A DNA stretch of 64,000 nucleotides from MPNP01 sp026709725 (GTDB lineage: Bacteria; Pseudomonadota; Alphaproteobacteria; Rhodobacterales; Rhodobacteraceae): assembly GCA_965200805.1 (NCBI GenBank), contig OZ241384.1, forward strand, positions 372,001-436,000. The letters are read 5' to 3'. Under the pieces are notes generated by a model. It worked only from the letters and a program-made list of their open reading frames with translations. It had not been told where the DNA came from and did no database searches. Every line of letters starts with the position of its first letter. Position 1 is the first letter of the stretch. The position numbers were made by a program, and so were the translations under genes. Below, piece after piece: positions 25,130-34,572 of this stretch.

Positions 25130-26138
25130 GGGAATCACACTCTGTCTGATTGGATGCGGTGCCATGGGAAGCATCCATGCCCGCCATCTTGCACAGGACA
25201 CACGGGTCGGGCATCTCATCCTGTGCGAGGCGGATATGGGGCGTGCGGAGGCTCTTGCCAAGGAGCTTGGCCCGCGCGGGCCAACGAGCGAAATCATCCC
25301 GATTGATCAGGCTTTCGATGGACGATCGACGGATGGGTTCCTGATCGCGAGCCCGGCCGCGCAGCACGCGGGGCACCTGCGTGCCGCTGCCGCGACGAAC
25401 CCCTACATATTCTGCGAGAAACCCGTGGCCACAGACCCGGAAGATATCGTCTCCCTCGCCGCGGAACTGGGACATGCTGCTGACCGCGTGCAGGTTGGTT
25501 TCAATCGCAGGTTCGATCATCATCTCTCAACATTCAAGTCGCGTCTGGTTGCGGGTGCTGTTGGTCAAATCGAGCAACTCCACCTCATCAGCCGCGATCA
25601 TGCACCGCCAATGCCGGAACATCTGCCTTTTTCTGCCGGCCTGATTGCTGAAACCATGATCCACGATTTTGATACAGTGCGATGGCTGCTGGACGATGAA
25701 ATTTCGTCCGTCACCTGTCACGGCTCAGCATTGATAAACCCGTCCTATGCCGAACATGGCCACATCGACACGGCAACGACAGTGTTGATCGGGGCATCGG
25801 GGCAGCAGGTCGTGATACAGAACAGCTGGCGTGCCCCGCAAGGGTATGATCAGCGAATTGAGGCCCTGGGGGCGGCCGGCGTGCTGCGTGTCGAAAACCC
25901 GTGCAATTCCACTGTGACGATGAATACAGTCACCGGCAAGGTCACGGATGCGATCAAGGATGATTGGTCCACCCGCTATATTGAGGCATATCGAACCGAA
26001 ATGATGGCTTTTGTTGACAGCGTGACCGGGAACATGCCTGCCTCTCCAGATCTGCATGACGGTCTGGCTGCATCCACACTGGCCAACTGCTGCAGGGAAG
26101 CGCTCCGGACAGGCAGGATCCAGATCCTGAACAGGTGA
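25116..26138 (+). CDS. Gfo/Idh/MocA oxidoreductase, inositol 2-dehydrogenase-like
   Basis: A 340-residue NAD(P)-dependent dehydrogenase. Rossmann motif IGCGAMGSIHARHL is at the N-terminus; EKPVA, VGFNRRFD, SRDHAPP and MIHDFDTVRWLL match inositol 2-dehydrogenases (IolG). It would make 2-keto-inositol, the substrate of the preceding IolE-like enzyme, so the two steps are consecutive. It starts 14 bases inside that gene and is the last gene of the operon. Related enzymes act on other cyclitols and sugars, so substrate is predicted from context. Confidence 0.88.
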   Translation: MKTAEGITLCLIGCGAMGSIHARHLAQDTRVGHLILCEADMGRAEALAKELGPRGPTSEIIPIDQAFDGRSTDGFLIASPAAQHAGHLRAAAATNPYIFCEKPVATDPEDIVSLAAELGHAADRVQVGFNRRFDHHLSTFKSRLVAGAVGQIEQLHLISRDHAPPMPEHLPFSAGLIAETMIHDFDTVRWLLDDEISSVTCHGSALINPSYAEHGHIDTATTVLIGASGQQVVIQNSWRAPQGYDQRIEALGAAGVLRVENPCNSTVTMNTVTGKVTDAIKDDWSTRYIEAYRTEMMAFVDSVTGNMPASPDLHDGLAASTLANCCREALRTGRIQILNR

Positions 26139-26263
26139 ATGTCCCGAATGATCCTGACGTTCTGAATCAGGGTGGTGTTGCCTCCCCCTGATCTGTCGGA
26201 CCCAGGGCACCCTGAAACTTCACAAGGAAGCAACGCCTTCACCCTTCAGTGCCATTCACCCTT

Positions 26264-26297
26264 CAGTGGATTGGGGTGTCTCGCCCCCAATCCACTG
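26264..26297 (+). terminator. Perfect 13-bp stem-loop after the inositol-type operon
   Basis: CAGTGGATTGGGG (26264-26276) pairs with CCCCAATCCACTG (26285-26297) around an 8-base loop. No T-run follows, so it may end or protect the transcript with help from other factors. A 17-base direct repeat containing TTCACCCTTCAGTG lies at 26238-26269. Confidence 0.5.
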
Positions 26298-26657
26298 ATA
26301 TGAGCAGGCACCCTTGCCACCCCCTTTTCTCGTATTCACGCGCCGTCGCAGGCCGCTCCGCCGGGGCCGACGATATCTACGGGACCGAGGAGACCTCCCG
26401 GTTCACCAGCACCTTCGCCAGTGTGTCAACCGTACCTTCAAGGCGCGAGACACGATCCGAGATGCTGCGCATGTCACGGTGCGGGCTCCACAGGAAGGCA
26501 ATGCCCGCGAGCGTGATCCCGTCGGGATTGATCGTCATTGCGGAACTCCGTGTCCTGCCCGCCCGTCGGATAGGGCTCGACAGCCATCCGGCAGATCTTG
26601 ATGCATGGCAGGGTGTACGGGTGTCATGCGGTGCAGGCAAGACCAAGACGGTCAACG

Positions 26658-26811
26658 GGCGTGATCCCCGTATGGCGGGCCTGGAAATCTGTCAGTCGCT
26701 GATCATGCATGATCTGCCAAAATGACACCGGGCCCCAATCAGCGATCCGGCGAAGACTCCGCCCCGTCTCCCGAATGTTTTCGCAGCAGCACCGATGGGT
26801 GTCGCCGCCCG
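26658..26811 (+). repeat. Dispersed repeat module A, copy 4
   Basis: Reads GCGTGATCCCCGTATGGCGG, CTGATCATGCATGATCTGCC, CCCAATCAGCGATCCGGCG and CACCGATGGGTGTC. It carries an intact 14-base palindrome GATCATGCATGATC. The rest of 26298-27001 shows no gene. Confidence 0.75.
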
Positions 26812-27001
26812 GGCAGGGGGCGGTGGTCCGCCATCTGTCGATTCCTTGACATGTCCCGCGGTCAAGAGCGCCCTGACCGCATCGGCATCCGGGTGCACTG
26901 CGGGGCGCGTTCCAGCGTCCGGTGGTTTCTGACAGACTCCACCCGACACGCCGCACCCGGCGGCTCTGCATTCCCCGACTCAGACCGAGGGTCCCATCTC
27001 C

Positions 27002-27247
27002 ATGGCCACCCAGACCGATCTTCTCCATCCCCATGACGGCCTGTTTGCCTGGCCGGTCCGTTACGAGATCCCATCCTTCCGGCGGCGTTATGTCTGGCAA
27101 CAGACAGCCCAGCGGGAGCCATTTCCGGTCTTGCCTTGCTGTCCGGTCGAACAGGTCGTCTGGCCTTGCCCCCTGCCCTCCTGCGTCTGTCCTGTGGAGT
27201 TCAGGGTGGACAATTGTGTGCTGATGACAAGATACGAGGTCGTGTAA
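27002..27247 (+). pseudogene. N-terminal fragment of a DUF262 (GmrS-like) gene
   Basis: The frame opens MATQTDLLHPHDGLFAWPVR and then YEIPSFRRRYVW, which matches the N-terminal nucleotide-binding motif of DUF262 proteins (GmrSD-type IV restriction and related systems). After about 35 codons the similarity stops (QTAQREPFPV..), and the frame ends at 27247. Full-length proteins have several hundred residues. It is therefore a broken 5' end, directly followed by a second DUF262 fragment. Confidence 0.65.
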
Positions 27248-27280
27248 TGACGTGTGCAAACAAGGCAACGAGGCAACCCG

Positions 27281-27913
27281 ATGGATGCTGACGATTACGC
27301 TGTGGAAGAGGTTCTGGCCGAGGGCCGACGGTTCATGGTGCCACTCTACCAGCGCCAGTATCAATGGCACGACACGCAACTCATCCCGTTCTGGGAGGAT
27401 GTCGAAGCCAAGGCTGTTGAAGTTCTGGAGGGCGAGAGCAGGTTTCAGCACTATATGGGCGCCCTGATCCTTTCACCCATTGGCAAGACGGCCCAGATTG
27501 GCATCACGCCACGGGTGCAGGTCGTTGACGGCCAGCAGCGGCTGACCACCTTCCAACTCTTCCTTACAGCCCTGCGCGAGGTGGCACGCAAGCATGCGCA
27601 CGGCGACGTGATCGGGAATGTTCAAGACGATCTGTTCAACAAGTTGAAGGCGAAAGATGTCGACAGGCGTGCCGAGCTCAAGTTGATGCCAACGCCTTCG
27701 GATCAGGAGGTTCTCCACACCCTCATCAAGGGACAGTACGATACGATCAGAACCCGGTATGCCAAGGTCTGCTGGGGCGGTCGCGTTCCCAAGACAGGGT
27801 TCGACAGTCTTGCGGGTGATGGTGCCAGGATCATCAAGCAGGGTCCGGAAATCGTGCACCGGTGTGCCATCCACGGCGCGCGTGCGGGCGGCCTTGGCCC
27901 CGGCACTCCCTGA
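27281..27913 (+). pseudogene. Truncated DUF262-family gene
   Basis: A 210-residue frame beginning MDADDYAVEEVLAEGRRF. The DUF262 motifs VPLYQRQYQW (about 24-33) and VVDGQQRLTTFQLFLTAL (about 82-99) are intact. Family members (GmrS and GmrSD) continue for hundreds of residues with a C-terminal DUF1524 HNH domain; here similarity fades after YDTIRTRYAKVCWGG and the frame ends in low-quality sequence. Likely inactive. The two adjacent fragments suggest a decayed type IV restriction locus. Expression of the N-terminal domain alone remains possible. Confidence 0.7.
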
Positions 27914-28274
27914 TCGTGCGGCGGGTGCGACAACCGGGGAGCGGCCATCCTGTTCCCCCCCGCCATCCAGAGGAGGGGCCAGCCGCTGGCGCATGCACCA
28001 TTCCACAGTGCAGGCCGACCAGCATGCAGAGGACAACAGGGCGTGCACCCGGATCTCCATGAGATGGGTGAAACCTGTGCACAGCAAGTCCCGGGATTGC
28101 GTGGAAGAGGAGGTGACCCTGCCCGGTGTTGTCTTTCACAATGCAATGACCGACAATTCCCACACGATCCCGGCAGTCCAGGACAGGGAATCCTGCATCC
28201 TTTCAGCGGGATGTCGCAATGCACCCCGCTCCCTCTCCCGGGCATTTGACTTCCTTCATGTTGCATTGATAGGG
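27914..28274. other. Gene-free interval after the DUF262 remnants
   Basis: No coding or RNA feature can be supported; several overlapping long frames on the minus strand look like GC-driven artefacts. It probably contains further decayed DUF262 sequence that is beyond recognition. Confidence 0.4.
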
Positions 28275-28303
28275 TTGGACTGGTTGAATGACTGTGCTAG
28301 ATT
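28275..28303 (+). promoter_or_regulatory. Candidate sigma-70 promoter for the cyclopropane synthase gene
   Basis: TTGGAC (28275-28280) and TAGATT (28298-28303) are separated by 17 bases, about 105 bases upstream of the start codon. Confidence 0.4.
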
Positions 28304-28408
28304 GTGCGCGTCATTGCGGCATGCCATTCCAGGACAATCTCGACAGATGACCACGCATATTTATTGAGTATCGATGCCTGATGAGAGTTGGCGAGGAGCG
28401 ATAGGCGG

Positions 28409-29602
28409 ATGTGGCTGAACATCTTCCAGCGCATGCTCACCCGGTTTATACAAACCGGTTCCTTCGAGGTCCGTTTGCCGAATGGGTCCCTGATCAGTGT
28501 GGGTGACGCCACCGTCGAGCCGGTTCGAATAACACTCACTGATGCAGGCGTTCTGCGGCGTCTGTGCCTGAATCCGGAACTGGCGCTTGGTGAGGCCTAT
28601 ATGGATGGCCAGCTCATTATTGAGAACGACGATCTGGAGTCCATGCTTGCAGTCCTCATCGCCAATCTCAAATCCGGCCGAAAGCAGCCCATCCTGTATC
28701 TTCATTCGGCAACACGCACAGCCCTGCGCCGATTGGCTCAACACAATCCGGCCCGCCGGTCCCGATCAAATGTCGAACACCATTATGACCTGACAGACGA
28801 GTTGTATGAATTGTTTCTTGACGCAGACCTTCAGTACTCCTGCGGCTATTTCCCGACAGGTCAGGAATCGCTTGATGAGGCCCAGCGGCAAAAAAAATCT
28901 CACATCATGCGTAAACTCTGCCTCAGGCCGGGGCTTCGGATCCTTGATATCGGAAGCGGCTGGGGTGGTTTGGGGATCAGCCTGGCGAAGGAGCATGATT
29001 GCTCGGTCTTCGGGGTCACACTGTCAGCCAACCAGCGCGCGAAATCCAACCAGCGCGCGGCGGCGGCGGGTGTTGCAGACCGGGTCTCATTCAACCTTCT
29101 GGACTACCGGGCAATCAATGACAAATTTGATCGAATCGTTTCGGTGGGGATGTTCGAGCATGTCGGCGTGCCCCACTATCAGCAGTTTTTTCAAACGCTC
29201 CAGAATCTGCTCAAGGATGATGGCGTGGCACTCCTGCACACGATCGGACGCTCCGGTACTCCCGGCACAACCAATCCGTGGATAACCAAATATATCTTCC
29301 CCGGCGGCTATGTCCCCGCTCTGTCCGAGATCATGACAGTGGTTGAACAGGTGGGGCTGGTTGTCTCGGACATTGAAATCTGGCGACTCCACTACGCGCA
29401 AACCCTGCAGCATTGGCAGCGACGCTTTCGGGACAACATCGATCGGATCTGTGCACTCTATGATGAACGATTCTGTCGCATGTGGCACTACTACCTCGTC
29501 GCCAGCGAGATGTCATTTCGCCATAATGATCAGGTGGTCTTCCAGATCCAGCTCACCAAATCCAATATCACAACCCCCCTGACCCGGAACTACATGTACT
29601 GA
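28409..29602 (+). CDS. Cyclopropane-fatty-acyl-phospholipid synthase family protein
   Basis: A 397-residue SAM-dependent methyltransferase that transfers methylene to unsaturated lipid chains at the membrane. SAM motif ILDIGSGWGG is central; MFEHVGVPHYQQFF and HTIGRSG are typical of CFA synthases. The N-terminal 100 residues match the lipid-binding domain. ATG at 28409 has GAGGAG about ten bases upstream; a TTG 21 bases earlier is possible. Monocistronic. Confidence 0.92.
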   Translation: MWLNIFQRMLTRFIQTGSFEVRLPNGSLISVGDATVEPVRITLTDAGVLRRLCLNPELALGEAYMDGQLIIENDDLESMLAVLIANLKSGRKQPILYLHSATRTALRRLAQHNPARRSRSNVEHHYDLTDELYELFLDADLQYSCGYFPTGQESLDEAQRQKKSHIMRKLCLRPGLRILDIGSGWGGLGISLAKEHDCSVFGVTLSANQRAKSNQRAAAAGVADRVSFNLLDYRAINDKFDRIVSVGMFEHVGVPHYQQFFQTLQNLLKDDGVALLHTIGRSGTPGTTNPWITKYIFPGGYVPALSEIMTVVEQVGLVVSDIEIWRLHYAQTLQHWQRRFRDNIDRICALYDERFCRMWHYYLVASEMSFRHNDQVVFQIQLTKSNITTPLTRNYMY

Positions 29603-29659
29603 CCCGGTGGATCTGTTGCGTTCGGAGCTCCGGGCATGCCCGCATGGACGGCTGGAGTC

Positions 29660-30625
29660 TCAGCATACAATGTTCGGCGGTGTCCTGCCGGCAAAGAATT
29701 CGATCAGATTGGTGACAGCCATCTGACCCATCTCTTCCCGGACCCTGAGAACCGATGTCCCAAGATGAGGAAGCAGGACAACATTCTCAAGGGTTTTGAG
29801 CGCGTCAGGGACATGCGGCTCAAACTCGTAGACATCGAGACCGGCCCCGGCGATGCCCCCCTGCAGCAGGGCAGCAATCAGGGCTGATTCATCAACAATC
29901 TCGCCTCGTGACACATTGATCAGGATACCATCAGATCGCATTGACGACAGCACCTCGGCATTGATCATGTGATGGGTGGCAGGATTGCTGGCCAGAGCGA
30001 TGACAACAAAGTCGGAAATTGCACAGACCTCACCGACAGTTCCCAATCGGGTGGCCGGCACAGTGCAACCCTTCAGGTGCGAGCGGTTGAAATACACAAC
30101 GCGCGTGTTGAAACCGTAAGCGCAGCGGTGGGCGATGGCCTGTCCAATGCGTCCCATGCCAATGATGCCAACAGTGCTGCCCGTGACCTGCCGTCCAAGC
30201 ATCTGGGTTGGCTGCCAGCCCTCCCAGCCACCACTGCGGACCAATCGATCGCCCTCAGCAGTGCGCCGGGCAGTCATCAGGAGCAGGGCGAGGGCAATAT
30301 CGGCCGTGGCGTCCGTGACAGCACCGGGAGTATTGGTGACAGAGATGCCATGCTCACTGGCAGCAGCAACATCAATGTGATTGTAGCCAACACCAAAATT
30401 GGCGAGGATCCGGCATCGGGAATCACTGATTGCCTGAAACGCGGCAGCGTCATAGGCATCACCGAGCGTCGGCAGGACGCCATCATAGTCTGCAAGGCTG
30501 GCACTGGCCTCCGCCCGGCTCATGGGCTGCTCACCCCGTCCATGGATGACAAAATGCTCCTGCGCCCGCGCCAGAACAGCATCCGGCAATTGGCGGCTGA
30601 TGAGAATATCAGGACGGGTTTCCAT
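29660..30625 (-). CDS. D-2-hydroxyacid dehydrogenase (glyoxylate/hydroxypyruvate reductase-like)
   Basis: A 321-residue NAD(P)H dehydrogenase. The nucleotide motif is GIIGMGRIGQAIA. Catalytic Arg is in INVSRGEIVDE, Glu in GLDVYEFEP and His in LLPHLGTS. Such enzymes interconvert D-glycerate/hydroxypyruvate or glycolate/glyoxylate. I chose the ATG at 30625 because it overlaps the csaA stop by one base (TGATG); the frame extends upstream inside csaA. Last gene of a ybjN-proC-csaA operon. Exact substrate not determined. Confidence 0.9.
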   Translation of the reverse strand: METRPDILISRQLPDAVLARAQEHFVIHGRGEQPMSRAEASASLADYDGVLPTLGDAYDAAAFQAISDSRCRILANFGVGYNHIDVAAASEHGISVTNTPGAVTDATADIALALLLMTARRTAEGDRLVRSGGWEGWQPTQMLGRQVTGSTVGIIGMGRIGQAIAHRCAYGFNTRVVYFNRSHLKGCTVPATRLGTVGEVCAISDFVVIALASNPATHHMINAEVLSSMRSDGILINVSRGEIVDESALIAALLQGGIAGAGLDVYEFEPHVPDALKTLENVVLLPHLGTSVLRVREEMGQMAVTNLIEFFAGRTPPNIVC

Positions 30626-30966
30626 CAGTGCATTCGTCCACCAATCGGGACATCCTGATCGGGCCGGATCAATACCACATCCCCATTGACATCGGGGAGC
30701 CCGAGGACAAGGATTTCCGAGCATACCTTGCCAATCTGGCGCGGTGGCAGATTGACCACTGCCAGGATTTGCCGCCCCACAAGGTTTTCAGGCTCATAGT
30801 GACGGGTAATCTGGGCCGAACTCTTTTTGATGCCGATGGGTGCTCCGAAGTCGACCCAGAGTCTGATTGCCGGCACCCGGGCTTCGGGATAGTCTTCGGC
30901 CCTGGTCACAGTCCCAACCCGGATATCAACCTTCATAAAATCATCGAATACAATGGATTCATTCAC
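30625..30966 (-). CDS. csaA: tRNA-binding-domain protein, CsaA family
   Basis: A protein of about 113 residues, essentially one OB-fold tRNA-binding domain: FDDFMKVDIRVGTVTRAED, then VNLPPRQIGKVCSEILVLG. CsaA of B. subtilis has secretion-related chaperone activity and binds tRNA-like ligands. The likely start is GTG at 30966, overlapping the end of proC, with GAGGAA upstream; TTG at 30975 is an alternative. The tight overlaps on both sides show co-translation with proC and the hydroxyacid dehydrogenase. Confidence 0.88.
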   Translation of the reverse strand: MNESIVFDDFMKVDIRVGTVTRAEDYPEARVPAIRLWVDFGAPIGIKKSSAQITRHYEPENLVGRQILAVVNLPPRQIGKVCSEILVLGLPDVNGDVVLIRPDQDVPIGGRMH

Positions 30967-31765
30967 GTCTGCCAAGTTCCTCACTCCTGCTGATTGCGGC
31001 CATGACTGTTCGTTCCACAAGGGGTTGCAGTCCGGTATCCGGGTCCATGAGATGTCGCAATGCGGCCTCGGTTGTCCCTCTTGGAGATGTCACATTCCGG
31101 CGCAATTCTTCCGGTGTCTCTGATGCACACCGTGCCAATTGCCCCGCACCGGCAACAGTCTCGACTGCCAGGGACATGGCAATGTCAGCCGCCAGACCTG
31201 AGTCTTCAGCAGCTCTGGCCAATGTTTCAATCAGGTAAAACACATAAGCCGGGCCTGATCCGGATACGCCGGTCACACAATCGATATCCGCTTCACGTGT
31301 CAACAGCACCGTCTGACCAACAGCCCCCAACAGCTCCGCAGCCAGTGAGAGATGATTTTCCCGCGCAGCGGCATTGCCGACATAGGCCGAGATTCCGCAG
31401 CCAATCGCAGCGGGTGTATTGGGCATCGCCCGGACCACTGGCGTCTCGGCTCCAAAGACCTCCGCAAGATGGCCCAGGGTGATGCCGGCTGCGATTGAGA
31501 GAATAACCGTATCGGGACCCCGAAGCGACCGAACAGTCTCCAGGGCCTCGGCCATCATCTGTGGCTTGATGGCAAGGACGCAGATATCAACGGACATCCC
31601 CTCAAGTGGCTGATTGACCCCGACGCCACTTTCCAGAAGCCAGACTGATGGCTGCGGCTCAGTGACAAAGGCACGGTCTGGCGGGAGCCCTCCGGCAAGC
31701 CAGCCCCGCAGCAGGGCCGATCCCATCTTCCCGCAACCAAGCAGCAGGAGTCCCTCTATTTCCAT
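30959..31765 (-). CDS. proC: Pyrroline-5-carboxylate reductase
   Basis: A 268-residue enzyme for the last step of proline synthesis. N-terminal LLLGCGKMGSALLRGWL binds NAD(P)H; AIKPQ, RAMPNTPAAIGCGISA and the C-terminal VTSPRGTTEAAL signature are intact. It follows a ybjN-like gene after 30 bases and overlaps csaA, forming a four-gene operon. Confidence 0.96.
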   Translation of the reverse strand: MEIEGLLLLGCGKMGSALLRGWLAGGLPPDRAFVTEPQPSVWLLESGVGVNQPLEGMSVDICVLAIKPQMMAEALETVRSLRGPDTVILSIAAGITLGHLAEVFGAETPVVRAMPNTPAAIGCGISAYVGNAAARENHLSLAAELLGAVGQTVLLTREADIDCVTGVSGSGPAYVFYLIETLARAAEDSGLAADIAMSLAVETVAGAGQLARCASETPEELRRNVTSPRGTTEAALRHLMDPDTGLQPLVERTVMAAISRSEELGRRE

Positions 31766-31795
31766 CAGGCCCCTCCGAACCTCATCCAGCCCTGG

Positions 31796-32299
31796 TCAGG
31801 CCCGACCGGCAACCTCCACAAGAGCGATTCCGACCGCCTCCTCAGGTCGGGAATGGCCGACATTGACCATGTCGAAGGCCGGATAGCAGAGATCACAAAA
31901 CTCTGTCACGTCATGCAGGGCTGCACACGACACCGCTCCAGTATCGGGTTGATCCACTGAAATCGCAAGGAGTTTGCGGTAGGTGACAATCCCGGCATCG
32001 AAATCCAGTGTCAAGCCACCGGAATCCGAAGCAAGATTGAGGAGATTCAGGGTTCGATAGATATCAAGTTCATGACATGCCTCCAATACAACCGGAAAAC
32101 TGCAGAGTATCAGCAGCGATGCGTCCTCAATTGACCACATCAGAACAACCGTGAATGTTCGCCATTGCCCCTGCACGGTGACCACAAGGCTCTCGTCGTC
32201 AAGCCAATCGTGGTTCCAGTGCTGCCAGCCTGCGTATTTCTCAATCGTCAGAAGCGGGTTGCCCCCACTTCGCAATCGGGAATCCCCGAAACTGTCCAT
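31796..32299 (-). CDS. YbjN domain-containing protein
   Basis: A 167-residue YbjN-family protein, resembling type III chaperone-like folds; biochemical role unsettled. WSIEDASLLILCSFPV and LNLLNLASDSGGLTLDFDAG fit the family. AGGA precedes the ATG. In alphaproteobacteria this gene commonly sits directly before proC, as here. Confidence 0.82.
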   Translation of the reverse strand: MDSFGDSRLRSGGNPLLTIEKYAGWQHWNHDWLDDESLVVTVQGQWRTFTVVLMWSIEDASLLILCSFPVVLEACHELDIYRTLNLLNLASDSGGLTLDFDAGIVTYRKLLAISVDQPDTGAVSCAALHDVTEFCDLCYPAFDMVNVGHSRPEEAVGIALVEVAGRA

Positions 32300-33114
32300 G
32301 ATATCCGTCCTGATTCTCTGCCTGCCTGCCAGGGTCCCTTTTGGGACTCATTATTGCACCACACCGGGTGCTTGTCGTGTTCCAATGCTCCCAAAAATTC
32401 CCAATGTAAAGTCTTTTTTGAGGCCCGGTCAAAACCTGCACAAGGAACCCTGGGCAAGTCCGCAGAGCAGTCCACACTTGCGGGCGCCCCCGCACAGCAT
32501 CGCATTGATACCGCCGGGACCCTGCCCGGACCCGAAGGGATCGCGCGGACATCCACTTTCCTGACACGCGCATCATCCGCGCCCGGTGATCATTGGGGTT
32601 GGGGACGCTCTCAACCTCCGCGATCCATCAGACACCAAAGCACGGCCCGCGGCTCACTCTTGCAGGGATCAGGATCAATGGGCCTGTCCGCCCGTGCCGC
32701 AATCGCCGGATTCACCCACCGTCCCTGCACGGGGGAGACGAGGATCGGGGAGGCAGGCACAGCGCAATGCGGACGCGGGACCGGTAAACTGGCGGTTGAG
32801 AGCAGAGGATATGCGGGCGAAGCTCAGGTGCCTTTGCCTGTCAATTCAATGATGATGGGATCGCAGGACCGGATTGACCTCGCCGGGCAGGGCTCAAGGG
32901 GCAATGTATGCATCAAAACCCGCGCCATTTTCTCCCTCTGTCAATGCGGACAGCATCGACGGATCCCGGCCCGAACTCCAGGGCAGCCCCGGGGGCGATG
33001 GTCCTGATGGTGCCTGCGTGATTCATCGGGCCCGACCGACAGGGCTGTCGCTGCGGTGGCTGGGATGATGCAGCCCGGCCCGGTGCTCGTGATTCGTCAG
33101 AACAAAGGCCGAAA
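32300..33114. other. Gene-poor region
   Basis: About 800 bases without a supported gene; a 280-codon plus-strand frame crossing it lacks family features, starts inside ybjN in antisense, and is rejected. A small hairpin GTCCC-TTTT-GGGAC lies at about 32335-32348. No copy of the dispersed repeats was recognised. Confidence 0.45.
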
Positions 33115-33891
33115 TCATCCTGTCTCGCCGGCGGGCTGGTGATGATTCTGGAGAGCCTCTTCAAGGAGAGAGACGACCAACTGACGGCTGCGGAAGCGAG
33201 CCAGTTCTGTCGGCGTGCGGTCGGCCCTGTCCCTTGCGGTTGGATCAGCACCCCGGTTGAGAAGATGTGAGACGGTGTCTGCCGTTGCAAATCGGGCTGC
33301 GAGATGCAGAGAGCTCCATCCTTCATGATCACGCGCTTCGAGATCGGCACCTGCATCAAGCAGGACAGTGATGGACTCGGTACTGCCGGAAAAGGCGGCG
33401 TAATGAAGCGGCGTAAGCTCATCGCCGCCACGGGCGTTGGCATCAGCACCGCATTCAAGCAGTGCACGGACTGCTTCAGCCTTGCCGATGCCGGCAGCCT
33501 CGTGCAGGGGCGTGTTGTTCAATTCATTGCGAGCTTCAAGATTGGCACCGGCGGCGGCAATGGCACGGATGGACTCGGCGCACCCCCGGGCCGCAGCACC
33601 ATGAAGAGGTGTAAAGTCACGGCCCTCGCCTTTGGCATCAGGATCAGGGCGGGCGGCCAGGACTTCCTTCACCGCTGCGGCACTGCCATCGCGAGCGGCG
33701 ATATGCAAGGCAGTTGCATCATATGGACTTCGGGTGCGGATGTTGGCGCCGGCATCCAGAGCATCCTTCACCGCCTGTGGATCGCCCCCCCAGGATGCCC
33801 GGAGCAAATCCTGGTCCGGATCCGCATTCACGGTCGGTCGGGCAATCACGGTGCCGTCCTTGACGTGTAACTCGGGATCGGTTTCAGCCAT
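33115..33891 (-). CDS. Ankyrin-repeat protein
   Basis: A 258-residue protein made almost entirely of ankyrin repeats, roughly six or seven units, e.g. TPLHEAAGIGKAEAVRALLE and TPLHYAAFSGSTESITVLLD. The ATG at 33891 has GGGAGG upstream; the longer frame is not repeat-like. No signal peptide or membrane segment, so presumably cytoplasmic or exported by a non-Sec route. Ankyrin proteins mediate protein contacts and are abundant in host-associated bacteria. Partner unknown; note the AAA ATPase at 1.8-3.4 kb with an ankyrin-like tail. Confidence 0.88.
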   Translation of the reverse strand: MAETDPELHVKDGTVIARPTVNADPDQDLLRASWGGDPQAVKDALDAGANIRTRSPYDATALHIAARDGSAAAVKEVLAARPDPDAKGEGRDFTPLHGAAARGCAESIRAIAAAGANLEARNELNNTPLHEAAGIGKAEAVRALLECGADANARGGDELTPLHYAAFSGSTESITVLLDAGADLEARDHEGWSSLHLAARFATADTVSHLLNRGADPTARDRADRTPTELARFRSRQLVVSLLEEALQNHHQPAGETG

Positions 33892-34572
33892 CAGGGTTCC
33901 TCCCTTATGAAAACCATCACTGGGGGCAATGTCATGCGCATCCTTTCTGCCCGTGCCGGCCACAATAGGCAACCGGTCCCCAATCTTCCGGCCAGAATCA
34001 TAAGACAATCTGCCTGCCTGTGCAGGCATCTGCAACACAGTGAAGAAATATCGCACAGGATGACACAGACGGAATCGGGGCCGTCACGGGGCAATCCTTG
34101 CTGTCCTTGCCCAAGCGGATTCGGTCCATCCATCCGCATGCGACGAATCTGAAAGCACCTCCGCCATGAAGATGCGTCTGGAGGCCTTCAGGTCGGATGA
34201 CGAACCGTCAACGGGCAGGCCGAATGCGGCCGACAAGACCAATCCGGGCGCGGAGCAGACCAACACGGTCCAGCGCGGAACGCACGGCTGCCACCGGACG
34301 TGGCACGGTTGACATTGCGGCGGTGTTGTCGGCACAAAGGATTGCGTCGGCAAGGAATTGCGCGCGGGTGTGCCGTCTGGCGTGCCCGGGGTGCGACTCC
34401 GTCTGCCGGGGCGCCATCCTGCCCCGGGATCCTCTGTCTGCACCGTTGAGGATTGGTCCTGCGTGCGTCTGCCGAAATTGATCATGCACCTTCAGGCATG
34501 AGACGGTCAATCGCACTCGCTCTGCCGAAGAATACGTTGCGAGGCAGAATTCATACCTGTCGCCTGCCACGA
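33892..34572. other. Intergenic region without recognised features
   Basis: Nothing recognisable in about 680 bases apart from the promoter region expected for the ankyrin gene. Long GC-rich frames on both strands lack protein features. Confidence 0.4.

Noticed and set aside
27703..28266. Long minus-strand frames after the DUF262 remnants
   Set aside because: Three overlapping frames are open at once in GC-rich DNA and none has family features.
32165..33007. A 280-codon plus-strand frame after ybjN
   Set aside because: Starts inside ybjN in antisense, no motif or ribosome site; probably a GC-driven open frame.
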